Shown: positions 25,584-33,587, numbered from the stretch's first letter. The stretch: DNA of 64,000 bases from Okibacterium sp. HSC-33S16 (GCF_024171565.1 NZ_JALJZZ010000007.1:124001-188000), one strand, 5' to 3'. Numbers and translations are program-made. Notes: generated by a model not told the origin, from the letters alone.

Positions 25584-27827
25584 GTGAGCCCCACCCGTAA
25601 GGTGACCTTCGGGCTGGCGCTCACACCGTCCGCCACTCATCCCGAGCACACCATTGCCCAGGCGCAACTCGGCGAGCGCAGCGGGTTTGACCTCGTCACC
25701 CTGCTCCGCGCCCCTGGGCAGGTGGTTGACGGGTGGACACTCCTGTCCTGGATTGCTGGAAGCACCGAGCGCATTGGTCTCCTCGGCCAGCTCGCCTGCC
25801 TTCCTTCCGAGATGCCCACGGTAACCGCGGGTGCCGCCGCGAGCCTCGACCTGCTCTCGCAGGGGCGGCTCACCCTGGCCATCACGAGCGACGAACCGTC
25901 AGACGACAACCAGCATCCCGTCGAAGGTGTGGAGGAGACCCTCGACATCATCCGCCGGATGTGGGCGATTGGCGAGCCAGGAACCGTGCGGTACACCGGA
26001 AACGTCCACCGCGTCGACGGTGCCCAGCGCGGACCGGCACCGGCGCACGACGTTCCGCTCCTCATTACTGGCGACAGTCCCGAGCTTCTTCGCCTGGCCG
26101 GCGAAAAGTCCGACGGCTGGCTCTCGGAGATCAACGGCTCATCACTCGACAGGTTCATCGCGGGAAGCACCTTGATCGGCCACACGGCCGTCGCCAACGG
26201 GCGCGACCCGCGCGAAGTGCCGAAGATCGTGACGATCCGTGGGACGTTCGCCGACACGCGGGGCGGTTTCCTTCACGGCCGAAGTGCCGACTGGGTCGAC
26301 GACCTGCTTCCGCTCATCGTGGATCACGGCGTCACAACGCTCCTTCTCGCCACCGAGGAGAACGCCGTCCTCCAGCAGTTTGCCGAGGAGGTCGCTCCTC
26401 GGCTCCGTGACGCTGCATCTTCGCTGTTACCGGCCCAGACACGAACCGGCCGCCTGCGAAAGTCGACGGCGATCGCCCAACGGCGCAGCGGCATCCGTTA
26501 TGACGACGTTCCTGACCTTCTGGTTGACTCCGCGATTGAGCCCGGGGATTTCGATTTTCCCCGGGTCAAGTCGACGTATCTGCGCGGCGGCTCGCCCGGC
26601 CTCGTTCTGCGGACGCGTACGGTCGACGAGGTCGTTGCCGCGCTCGGCTTTGCCCGCGAACACCCCCACCTTCCGCTCTCGATCCGGAGCGGAGGGCACG
26701 GCATCAGCGGCCGGTCAACCAATGACGGCGGGATCGTGATCAACCTCAGCCTCATGAATCGCATCGACGTGCTCGACGAAGCCACCCGACGGGTACGCAT
26801 TGAGCCGGGAGCGCGATGGATGGACGTTGCTGCCGCACTACAACCGTACGGCTGGGCACTGACGTCAGGTGACTATGGCGGCGTGGGCGTCGGCGGCCTC
26901 GCCACCGCCGGAGGTATCGGCTTCCTGGGCCGAGGGCACGGCCTCACCATTGACCACCTGCGTGCGGTCGACATGGTGCTCGCCGACGGATCCCGGGTAC
27001 GCGCGAGCGACACCGAGAATACTGAGCTGTTCTGGGCAGTGCGCGGTGCCGGCGCGAACTTCGGCATCGTCACCGCCTTCGAATTCGAAGTCGACGAGGT
27101 GGGCGACGTCGGGTGGGCACAACTGGGTCTCGACGCCACAGACACCGCGGAATTCCTCGAGAAGTGGGGCCACACGAGCGAAGCAGCGCCCCGCGACACC
27201 ACGAGCTTCCTGATCATGGGACCGCCGCGTCACGGTCAACCCGCCCTCGCGCAGCTGATGGCCATGGTCGACTCAGCGAACCCCGACACCATCATCGAGC
27301 GGCTCCAGCCGTTCGCGAACATCTCGCCGCTGTACAGCCAATCCGTGCAGCTGATGCCGTACGCCGCAGTAATGGCCAACGCACAGGGCGAGTCGAACGG
27401 TGGCCAGGGCGAACCGGTCACCCGCAGCGGGCTGCTCGATCACATCACTCCCGAGTTCGCGGCTGCCGCTGCACGCCTGATCTCGAGCGGCACTGTGTAT
27501 TTCTTCCAGATTCGAGCGGTCGGTGGCGCTATTTCCGATATCGATGCGGATGCCACAGCGTACGCACATCGGTCGGCGAACTTTTCCGTTGTGGCGTTCG
27601 GTTCACACCGCCAGCGCCTCGACGCCGCGTGGGAGGAGCTCTATCCGTTCTTCACCGGTGCGTACCTGAGTTTTGAGACCGATCCTCGACCCGAGCGACT
27701 CACCGACGCGTTCCCGCCGGCGACCCTGGCCCGATTGCGCGAGGTGAAGGCGCGGCTTGACCCGGATTCGGTCTTCCGCGACAACTTCCCGATCTCCATC
27801 CCGACGCTCACGGAGGCGACCTCATGA
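25584..27827 (+). CDS. LLM (luciferase-like) domain fused to BBE-type FAD oxidoreductase
   Basis: A 747-residue fusion. Residues about 6-275 are a luciferase-like monooxygenase domain (DGWTLLSWIAGSTERIGL, AASLDLLSQGR, HRVDGAQRGPAPAHD). Residues about 310-747 are a complete PCMH/BBE flavo-oxidase: RSGGHG at 368-373 with the covalent-FAD His at 372, VGVGGLATAGGIGF, ELFWAVRGAGANFGIVTAF and the C-terminal DPDSVFRDNFPI. In the LLM part the glycine-rich cofactor loop is replaced by TLAITSDEPSDD (residues 97-108), so that half may not bind flavin or F420. The start is GTG at 25584. The next gene, a single LLM enzyme, overlaps by ATGA. Regulation by the divergent HxlR is likely. The substrate is unknown. 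Confidence 0.88.
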   Translation: MSPTRKVTFGLALTPSATHPEHTIAQAQLGERSGFDLVTLLRAPGQVVDGWTLLSWIAGSTERIGLLGQLACLPSEMPTVTAGAAASLDLLSQGRLTLAITSDEPSDDNQHPVEGVEETLDIIRRMWAIGEPGTVRYTGNVHRVDGAQRGPAPAHDVPLLITGDSPELLRLAGEKSDGWLSEINGSSLDRFIAGSTLIGHTAVANGRDPREVPKIVTIRGTFADTRGGFLHGRSADWVDDLLPLIVDHGVTTLLLATEENAVLQQFAEEVAPRLRDAASSLLPAQTRTGRLRKSTAIAQRRSGIRYDDVPDLLVDSAIEPGDFDFPRVKSTYLRGGSPGLVLRTRTVDEVVAALGFAREHPHLPLSIRSGGHGISGRSTNDGGIVINLSLMNRIDVLDEATRRVRIEPGARWMDVAAALQPYGWALTSGDYGGVGVGGLATAGGIGFLGRGHGLTIDHLRAVDMVLADGSRVRASDTENTELFWAVRGAGANFGIVTAFEFEVDEVGDVGWAQLGLDATDTAEFLEKWGHTSEAAPRDTTSFLIMGPPRHGQPALAQLMAMVDSANPDTIIERLQPFANISPLYSQSVQLMPYAAVMANAQGESNGGQGEPVTRSGLLDHITPEFAAAAARLISSGTVYFFQIRAVGGAISDIDADATAYAHRSANFSVVAFGSHRQRLDAAWEELYPFFTGAYLSFETDPRPERLTDAFPPATLARLREVKARLDPDSVFRDNFPISIPTLTEATS

Positions 27828-28717
27828 TCGACTACGGACACGACCTGCTATTCGGCGCATTCATCACGCCCACGAACAGTCCGCCGATGCACGCCGTCGA
27901 TATGGCGATCGCCGCCGACCGCGCCGGGCTCGACCTGGCAACGTTTCAGGACCATCCCTACCAACCGTCATTTCACGACACCTGGACCCTCCTGTCATAC
28001 GCCGCGGCTCGAACCGAGCGCATCCGCCTGAGCGGCAACGTGCTCAACCTCCCCCTGCGTGACCCAGCGGTCCTTGCCCGGAGCGCCGCAAGTCTCGACC
28101 TGCTCAGCGGTGGGCGATTCGAGCTCGGCATCGGCGCCGGTGGCTTCTGGGACGCGATCGAAGCCATGGGCGGCAGGCGGCTCACACCCGGCCAGTCGAT
28201 CGAAGCTCTCGAAGAAGCGATCCGGATCTTCCGCGGAATCTGGGCGACGGATGCCACGGGGCGGCTGGTCGTGGACGGTTCCTTTTATCGCGTGAACGGC
28301 GCGAAACGCGGACCGAAGCCCGCGCATGACATTGGCGTGTGGGTTGGCGCGTACAAACCGCGGATCCTGCGAATGACCGGCCGTGCGGCCGATGGCTGGC
28401 TGCCTTCTCTGGCCTACCTGCCCGGTGGGCCGCGGGACCTGACGGCGATGAACGCGCACATCGATGAGGGAGCAACCCGTGCCGGCCGGGATCCTCGATC
28501 GATCCGGCGCCTGCTCAATATCTCCGGGCAGTTCTCGGCGACCGGGCGGGGGCTGCTCGTCGGTCCGCCCGAGCAATGGGTGGACCAGCTCACCGGCATC
28601 GCACTCGAGTACGGCATCTCGGGCTTCATTGTGACCGCAGACGATGAGGCGACGATTCAGTTGTTTGCCGAGGTGGCCGCCGGCGTCCGTCGACAGGTCG
28701 CGGCCGAGCGCGGCTGA
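27824..28717 (+). CDS. LLM class flavin/F420-dependent oxidoreductase
   Basis: A 297-residue TIM-barrel enzyme of the bacterial luciferase-like superfamily, using FMNH2 or F420H2. The cofactor loop ELGIGAGGFWDAIEAMGG is intact near residues 100-117. It shares many motifs with the N-terminal half of the preceding fusion protein: DTWTLLSYAAARTERIRL, AASLDLLSGGR, YRVNGAKRGPKPAHD and QWVDQL. This points to a tandem duplication. Its ATG overlaps the fusion stop (ATGA), so the two are cotranslated and may form a heteromer. It is convergent with a TetR gene 18 bases away. Confidence 0.89.
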   Translation: MIDYGHDLLFGAFITPTNSPPMHAVDMAIAADRAGLDLATFQDHPYQPSFHDTWTLLSYAAARTERIRLSGNVLNLPLRDPAVLARSAASLDLLSGGRFELGIGAGGFWDAIEAMGGRRLTPGQSIEALEEAIRIFRGIWATDATGRLVVDGSFYRVNGAKRGPKPAHDIGVWVGAYKPRILRMTGRAADGWLPSLAYLPGGPRDLTAMNAHIDEGATRAGRDPRSIRRLLNISGQFSATGRGLLVGPPEQWVDQLTGIALEYGISGFIVTADDEATIQLFAEVAAGVRRQVAAERG

Positions 28718-28735
28718 GGACAGTTTCGCTCGCCG

Positions 28736-29293
28736 TCAGTTCGCGCTGAAGGCACGTGCGAAGAGCGCGACCGCTCGTTCACCGACGGCGACTCGCTCAT
28801 CGGCGTCAGTTCGCGCCAGGACCCCGGCGAGCATCGACACGGCAAGCAAGACGTCATCGACTGTGACATGGGTGCCGATCGCACCTGCCGCTCGTTCCCG
28901 CTCAACCTCGCGCGCGACCATCCCGGCGAGCCGGTCACCCAGGTGGACGACGCGCTCGTCATGGGAGTGTGCCCAGATCAGATCGATGAGTGCTGTCGCG
29001 ACGACCGCCTGGTCAATCACCCGCTCCAAGAGGTCAGCCATTGAGCTGTCCGGCCGGTCGATGAACTCCTCAAGCTGAGTGAGGTTCTCGTCGAACACCG
29101 CGACCGCCAGCGATGTCCGGTCGGGGAAGTGCCGATAGAGACTTCCCTGGCCGACTCCCGCGCGCCGGGCAACGGCACTGAGCGGGGCGGACAGCCCTTC
29201 AGCCGTGAACACCTCGCGTGCGGCGGCGATGAGCGCCCGTCGATTCTCGGGTCCAGCACTGGGACCACGATTTGCTTTCGACGTCGGTGACAC
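28736..29293 (-). CDS. TetR family transcriptional regulator
   Basis: A 185-residue repressor. The HTH lies at about residues 18-62, with ALIAAAREVFTAEGLSA, then the recognition helix RAGVGQGSLYRHFPDRTSL. The C-terminal domain resembles SACE_7040-type TetR proteins. It diverges from the SDR gene, and an inverted repeat with 9-bp arms fills the shared promoter at 29307-29328, so the SDR is the expected target. Confidence 0.9.
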   Translation of the reverse strand: MSPTSKANRGPSAGPENRRALIAAAREVFTAEGLSAPLSAVARRAGVGQGSLYRHFPDRTSLAVAVFDENLTQLEEFIDRPDSSMADLLERVIDQAVVATALIDLIWAHSHDERVVHLGDRLAGMVAREVERERAAGAIGTHVTVDDVLLAVSMLAGVLARTDADERVAVGERAVALFARAFSAN

Positions 29294-29306
29294 GGGTGTA
29301 GCCTAC

Positions 29307-29328
29307 AACCGGACAGCGTTGTCCGGTT
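29307..29328. promoter_or_regulatory. 9+4+9 inverted repeat, likely TetR operator for the SDR gene
   Basis: Arms AACCGGACA (29307-29315) and TGTCCGGTT (29320-29328) are perfect complements around GCGT. The site lies 14 bases from the tetR start and 25 bases from the SDR start, so one bound dimer could control both. Confidence 0.8.
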
Positions 29329-29352
29329 TTGCGCAGAGAAGAAAGAGAACCC

Positions 29353-30402
29353 ATGACCACACCACTTACCGCCGACTCCACCATCGGCACCTGGATCGAC
29401 CACCCCGTCGGAGGAGCGGTCCTCGGCCAGATGCTCTCGGCAGGAGGGCAGACGCCTGACGCCCTCCGCCCGGTCAGCGCTTTGCCGCTCAAGCAGCTCG
29501 TCAAGCTCAGCCAGGGCGCCTTCAGCGAGGAAATGCTCGATGGCCTGGTTGCACGAGTCGCTGCCGACCCCGCCTCACAGTCCGACTCTGATGACGCTGA
29601 CGCTGACGCTCAGTCCCCTGAAGCTCCGGTTGTTCGCCCCGAGTGGGTCGAACGCATCAGCACCGGCCGCTTCACCGGAAAGACGGTCATCGTGACCGGC
29701 GCCGGCTCGGGCATCGGCCGCGCGACCGCGTCTCGGGTCGCCCGCGAAGGCGGACGGGTCGTCGCTGTTGACATTTCGAGTGAGCGCCTCAGCGAGTTCG
29801 CCGCCGAACTGCCCGACGCCGACATCGTGACCGTCGTCGCCGACATCACCGATGACGCCGCCATTGCGGCCATCGTCGAAGCATCAGGTGACACTATTGA
29901 CGCTCTCGCGAACGTTGCCGGGATCATGGACGACATGACACCGGTCCACGAGATCTCCGACTCGGTATGGAAGCGCGTCTTCGCGATCAACGTCGACGGC
30001 ACCATGAAACTCATGCGCGCTGTCGTTCCATCCATGCTCGCGCGAGGCGTTGGCTCTATCGTCAACGTCGCTTCCGAAGCCGGCCTCCGCGGTTCGGCCG
30101 CTGGTGCCGCATACACCGCGTCAAAGCACGCTGTGATCGGGCTCACCAAGTCGAGCGCATTCATGTACGGTCCCAGCGGCCTCCGTGTGAATGCTGTCGC
30201 CCCGGGCGCCGTCATCACCAACATCCAGGCGACGTTCGCTTCCCCGCTCGGAGCCGGCCGTGTACAGACTGCGATGGCCATCATGCCGACCCCGGTTGAA
30301 GGCGACGCACTCGCCGCGTCCATTTCCTTCCTCCTCAGCGACGACGGCGTGAACGTCAACGGTGTGGTCCTGGCCAGCGATGGTGGTTGGTCAGCAGCGT
30401 AA
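29353..30402 (+). CDS. Short-chain dehydrogenase with extra N-terminal domain
   Basis: A 349-residue SDR. Residues about 105-349 are a classical SDR: TGAGSGIG (NAD(P) binding), NVAG, catalytic Ser in NVASEAG, YTASK (Tyr and Lys) and the VAPGAV segment. The first 70 residues (TIGTWIDHPVGGAVLGQML, then LPLKQLVKLSQGAFSEEMLDGLV) form a helical domain that I have seen appended to other actinobacterial enzymes, followed by an acidic Asp/Ser linker. ATG at 29353 is preferred over a TTG at 29329 because AGAAAGAGAACC lies just upstream. Divergent TetR control is likely. The substrate is unknown. Confidence 0.88.
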   Translation: MTTPLTADSTIGTWIDHPVGGAVLGQMLSAGGQTPDALRPVSALPLKQLVKLSQGAFSEEMLDGLVARVAADPASQSDSDDADADAQSPEAPVVRPEWVERISTGRFTGKTVIVTGAGSGIGRATASRVAREGGRVVAVDISSERLSEFAAELPDADIVTVVADITDDAAIAAIVEASGDTIDALANVAGIMDDMTPVHEISDSVWKRVFAINVDGTMKLMRAVVPSMLARGVGSIVNVASEAGLRGSAAGAAYTASKHAVIGLTKSSAFMYGPSGLRVNAVAPGAVITNIQATFASPLGAGRVQTAMAIMPTPVEGDALAASISFLLSDDGVNVNGVVLASDGGWSAA

Positions 30403-30407
30403 GAAAA

Positions 30408-30441
30408 TGTGCCGGTCCGCGGCTAATTGTGGACCGGCACA
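30408..30441 (+). terminator. Hairpin terminator after the SDR gene
   Basis: TGTGCCGGTCC at 30408-30418 pairs perfectly with GGACCGGCACA at 30431-30441 around a 12-base loop. It starts six bases after the SDR stop. There is no clear T-run. Confidence 0.7.
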
Positions 30442-30509
30442 GTCCCTCCCTGAGTATTGGATGGGCGCCCCGTAGGCTTTTGGATATTCAGTGTGTAAGC
30501 TCGACCCTC

Positions 30510-31205
30510 GTGTTCGGCAAAGTAAAGTCACATTCGTCATCTCAGACGGACTCAGCGGTCATCGACCGTGAGTCCCCCGCTGTGGATTGGGACGCGTTTC
30601 GCGTCAACATCGAGGCAGCGCCTCGTGCTCGCGCTGGGTCGTCCTACGCTGAGGCGACTCCCCGGGTCCTCGTTCTCGGCGACGACGGTGGAACGTTCGA
30701 CGCCATCGTCAGCGAATTATCTGAGCACGGCGTCGACACTGTCCGTGCGAGCGAAATCGCGGCCTGCGCCGCGTCCCTGAACGAACACGAGGCCACGGGA
30801 GTGGTCCTCACCGTCGACACGGCAAGTCTCGCTGACCGGCGTGCCCGCAAGGAGTTCGCGACAACTCTGTCAGGCACCCTGCACAGGCTTTTGCCCCTGT
30901 TGGCGCAGCCCGCGCAGGTTCTCGTGCTCGCGCGCGGGGCCGATGTCTCCCTTAAGTCTCGCCTGGACAAAGAAGTAGTGTCGGTTATCACCCGCACGAG
31001 CCGTCAGGCGACAAACGAGTACGGGATGAACCTCAGCATCAACGCCGTGGATATCACCGGCGATGTCGATGCCGCACTGGTCGCCCACCGCGCCGCCGAG
31101 CTGTTCAACGGACGGGAAGAAGTCTCCACGGGCGAGGTGCTGGACTACTCCGAGATCGAGGCGCAGTCCATCGGCTGTGCGCTCGCGTTGCGCTTCGTCT
31201 ACTGA
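30510..31205 (+). CDS. Hypothetical Rossmann-like protein lacking catalytic motifs
   Basis: A 231-residue protein with no confident family. After a polar 50-residue N-terminus comes VLVLGDDGGTFDAIVSEL, a beta-alpha-beta start, then alternating strands and helices through ATGVVLTVDTASL, LAQPAQVLVLARG and a helix VVSVITRTSRQ. The pattern resembles the degenerate first domain of high-molecular-weight FabG-type reductases, which lack YxxxK, but here it stands alone. GTG at 30510 (MFGKVKSH) is chosen because the upstream open stretch covers the SDR terminator. It ends 107 bases before the DUF2243 operon. Confidence 0.6.
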   Translation: MFGKVKSHSSSQTDSAVIDRESPAVDWDAFRVNIEAAPRARAGSSYAEATPRVLVLGDDGGTFDAIVSELSEHGVDTVRASEIAACAASLNEHEATGVVLTVDTASLADRRARKEFATTLSGTLHRLLPLLAQPAQVLVLARGADVSLKSRLDKEVVSVITRTSRQATNEYGMNLSINAVDITGDVDAALVAHRAAELFNGREEVSTGEVLDYSEIEAQSIGCALALRFVY

Positions 31206-31274
31206 TTCCTCTCCACGTCCGCTAACAGATCCGGTACGGGATCGGAACACCTTTTTTTCTTCTGCATGAAGATC

Positions 31275-31288
31275 GAGAGTTAACTCTC
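31275..31288. promoter_or_regulatory. Perfect 14-bp palindrome upstream of DUF2243-ctaG operon
   Basis: GAGAGTTAACTCTC is a perfect palindrome ending 25 bases before the start of the DUF2243 gene. A run of seven T residues (31252-31258) lies just upstream, probably the end of the previous transcript. The palindrome is a candidate operator, with no adjacent regulator gene to assign it to. Confidence 0.55.
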
Positions 31289-31312
31289 CAGTCTTTGCAC
31301 AGGGAGGGAAGC

Positions 31313-31810
31313 ATGGCATCCACCCACTCGGCAGTTCCGCCGCCGGAACGCGTCGCAGCTCGCGACGCCCGCTCAGCGCAGAACGCCTGGTCAGGAGTGC
31401 TCTTCGGGGTGGGTCTGATCGCCTTCTGTGACGAGGCGGTCTTCCACCAGTTGTTGCACTGGCACCACTTCTATGATCGATCCACTCCCGATGTGGGGCT
31501 CGTCTCGGATGGCGTTTTTCATGCGATCAGCTGGTTCGCCACGATTGCCGGCCTCTTCCTCTTCGCCGACCTGAGACGACGAGGCGCCCTGTCGCCCCTG
31601 CGATGGTGGGGCGGTGTCCTGGTCGGTGCCGGAGCTTTTCAGCTGTACGACGGAACCATCCAACACAAGGTGCTCGGGCTCCACCAGATTCGATATGTTC
31701 CCAATCTGCTGGTCTATGACCTGATCTGGAACATCACCGCGGCTCTCATGCTGGCCGCGGGAATCATTGTGCTCGTTTATACGCGCCGACGGGCGCCTTC
31801 GGCGAAGTAG
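31313..31810 (+). CDS. DUF2243 membrane protein
   Basis: A 165-residue integral membrane protein with four helices (about residues 28-46, 65-85, 95-115 and 132-152). The conserved GLIAFCDEAVFHQLLHWHHFYD motif between helix 1 and the first loop, shown here in part as FHQLLHWHH, is rich in His and could bind a metal or haem. ATG at 31313 has AGGGAGGGAA upstream. It is followed 7 bases later by a ctaG-like gene; the pairing is frequent in bacteria but its function is not established. Involvement in copper/haem delivery to an oxidase is an inference from context. Confidence 0.85.
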   Translation: MASTHSAVPPPERVAARDARSAQNAWSGVLFGVGLIAFCDEAVFHQLLHWHHFYDRSTPDVGLVSDGVFHAISWFATIAGLFLFADLRRRGALSPLRWWGGVLVGAGAFQLYDGTIQHKVLGLHQIRYVPNLLVYDLIWNITAALMLAAGIIVLVYTRRRAPSAK

Positions 31811-31817
31811 GGACGCA

Positions 31818-32612
31818 GTGCATTCGCACGGTGGGAACGGGCTCCTATCGCTCGACACCATGCTCGGCCTGGCCGTTCTCGGCGTTGCGAGCCTCTACCT
31901 CGCCGGGACGGTTGTCACACGTCGACGGGGACGGCCGTGGCGGCGTATGCGAACCGCCTCATGGCTGCTGGGAGTGGGGACGATCGGTGTCGTGATGATC
32001 GGCCCGTTGGCGGTTGCGGCTCATGAGAGCTTTCCCGCTCATATGCTGGGGCACCTTCTGGCAGGGATGGTCGCGCCCCTGTTCCTCGTCGCTGGGACAC
32101 CGGTGACGCTGGCACTGCGAGCACTGGACAGCCGGCAGGCTCGCGTTCTCTCGCGTCTCCTCCGCAGCCGCCCCGCTCGAACTGTTGCCCACCCGGTGAC
32201 AGCGGCAATCATCAACGTCGGAAGCCTGTGGCTGCTCTACCGCACTCCCCTCGCCGAGGTCATGTTCTCGAGCGCGTTTGTCCACTCCCTCATCACCGTG
32301 CACTTCGTCCTGGCCGGATACCTGTTCGTCGCTTCACTCGTCGGCCAGGACCCCAACCCCCATCGCGCGAGCTTTCCGGTCCGAGCCGGCGCCCTCGTCG
32401 CCGCACTCGCGGGCCACAGCATCCTGGCGAAGTACCTGGTGGCCCATCCGCCCTCCGGAACCACCGCAGCCGAGGCCGAGGTGGGCGGCATGCTCATGTA
32501 TTACGGAGGGGACATCGCGGATGCTGTTCTCATCATTGTTCTCTGCCTTCAGTGGTACCGCGCGGCCGGCAAACGCCTGACACCCGTCACCGCGCGCTTA
32601 GCCGACGGATGA
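31818..32612 (+). CDS. CtaG-family (caa3-type) cytochrome c oxidase assembly protein
   Basis: A 264-residue, seven-helix membrane protein of the caa3_CtaG family, thought to help assemble the copper site of haem-copper oxidases. His residues expected in metal handling occur in AHESFPAHMLGHLL, SAFVHSLITVHF and AGHSILAKYLVAH. GTG at 31818 (MHSHGG) lies 7 bases after the DUF2243 stop and is preceded by AAGTAGGGA, so the two genes form an operon. No oxidase genes lie nearby. Confidence 0.85.
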   Translation: MHSHGGNGLLSLDTMLGLAVLGVASLYLAGTVVTRRRGRPWRRMRTASWLLGVGTIGVVMIGPLAVAAHESFPAHMLGHLLAGMVAPLFLVAGTPVTLALRALDSRQARVLSRLLRSRPARTVAHPVTAAIINVGSLWLLYRTPLAEVMFSSAFVHSLITVHFVLAGYLFVASLVGQDPNPHRASFPVRAGALVAALAGHSILAKYLVAHPPSGTTAAEAEVGGMLMYYGGDIADAVLIIVLCLQWYRAAGKRLTPVTARLADG

Positions 32613-32657
32613 CCTAATCTCCCGTGTCGCCTCGAGCCCGACCGTGCGGACCGCTCG

Positions 32658-33023
32658 TCAGGCGCGATCGTGCAGGGTGATGCGGTATCCGTCTGGATCT
32701 TCGAAGGTGAACGTCAGTCCGAAGGGACCGCTCACCAGTGGCGAAATGATCGGAACACCGACGCCGTGGAGCCGGTCATGGATACCTTGCACGGCGTCCG
32801 CGTGCATCCAGACACTCACCCCGACTCCCAATTGCGAAACAGAGCTCAGATCGGTGCCCGGCATTGCCTCCCTCACGGCGAAGCTTGCCGGACGCGTGTC
32901 GAAGACAACGGCCTGAGGCGGTCCGGCCTGTCGGGCAAAACCGAGGTACGCCTCGTAGAAGGCAGCCGAACGCTCGAGGTCGCGCACCTGAAGTGAAATA
33001 AAACCGGGTCCGGAAACGGACAT
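32658..33023 (-). CDS. VOC family protein (glyoxalase/bleomycin-resistance fold)
   Basis: A 121-residue single-domain VOC protein with two beta-alpha-beta-beta-beta units: FISLQVRDLERSAAFYEAYLGF at the start and TFTFEDPDGYRITLHD at the end. The metal-binding His/Glu set is not complete in obvious form. It is divergent from a MarR gene across a 59-base gap filled with two inverted repeats, which points to MarR control. Relatives detoxify electrophiles or bind drugs. Confidence 0.85.
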   Translation of the reverse strand: MSVSGPGFISLQVRDLERSAAFYEAYLGFARQAGPPQAVVFDTRPASFAVREAMPGTDLSSVSQLGVGVSVWMHADAVQGIHDRLHGVGVPIISPLVSGPFGLTFTFEDPDGYRITLHDRA

Positions 33024-33040
33024 AAGAACTCCTTGTCGAG

Positions 33041-33056
33041 TGTCAGAAAACTGACA
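33041..33056. promoter_or_regulatory. MarR operator, site 1
   Basis: TGTCAG-AAAA-CTGACA is a perfect 6+4+6 inverted repeat in the gap between VOC and marR genes, 17 bases from the VOC start. A near-copy lies 27 bases away. Confidence 0.8.
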
Positions 33057-33067
33057 TCGCCATACTA

Positions 33068-33083
33068 TGTCAGAATGTTGACA
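33068..33083. promoter_or_regulatory. MarR operator, site 2, overlapping the marR start codon
   Basis: TGTCAG-AATG-TTGACA repeats site 1 with one mismatch in the arms. Its last base is the A of the marR ATG. Occupancy would block both marR transcription and, at the DNA level, the start region. Confidence 0.78.
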
Positions 33084-33547
33084 TGGCGCAAGGTGAAACT
33101 ATCAACCTCGAAACCTCTCTCGGTTACCTGCTGAAGGAAGCCGCCAGTGCGCTCCGCTCGGCGATGGAGGATGTTCTCCGTCCGCTCGGCATGAACGTAA
33201 CCCACTACTCCTGTCTCGAACTGCTGGCCCAGCGACCCGGGCTGTCGAATTCAGAGCTGGCTCGAGGTGCTTTCGTCTCGAGACAGTCCATGAACGTTCT
33301 CCTGCAGTCGATGGAACGAGACGGCTTTGTCGTGCGGGCCGAGGAGGCGCCGACCGGTCGCGCGCTCCCGACGCAGCTAACGCAGGCGGGCAGGAAGCGG
33401 CTGGCTGCGGCGAGCGCCGCCGTACGCGGTGTCGAACTCCGAATGAACTCCACCCTCGATGCCGCAGAGCAGGACCAGTTGCGCGCTCTGTTGACGCGCT
33501 GTGCCACATCGTTGCGACAACACGCCCAACCCTCGACCGGTTCATAA
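33083..33547 (+). CDS. MarR family transcriptional regulator
   Basis: A 154-residue winged-helix repressor. The helix-turn-helix and wing are seen in LSNSELARGAFVSRQSMNVLL, then VVRAEEAPTGRALPTQLTQAG, each cited in part. The ATG at 33083 lies inside the second of two inverted repeats. Together with the divergent VOC gene this is a typical small ligand-response module. It is followed 40 bases later by an AraC/VOC pair on the same strand. Confidence 0.89.
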   Translation: MAQGETINLETSLGYLLKEAASALRSAMEDVLRPLGMNVTHYSCLELLAQRPGLSNSELARGAFVSRQSMNVLLQSMERDGFVVRAEEAPTGRALPTQLTQAGRKRLAAASAAVRGVELRMNSTLDAAEQDQLRALLTRCATSLRQHAQPSTGS

Positions 33548-33587
33548 CCTCTGGACAGCCCGACCGCCGCATGGCACGATCGGGCCT

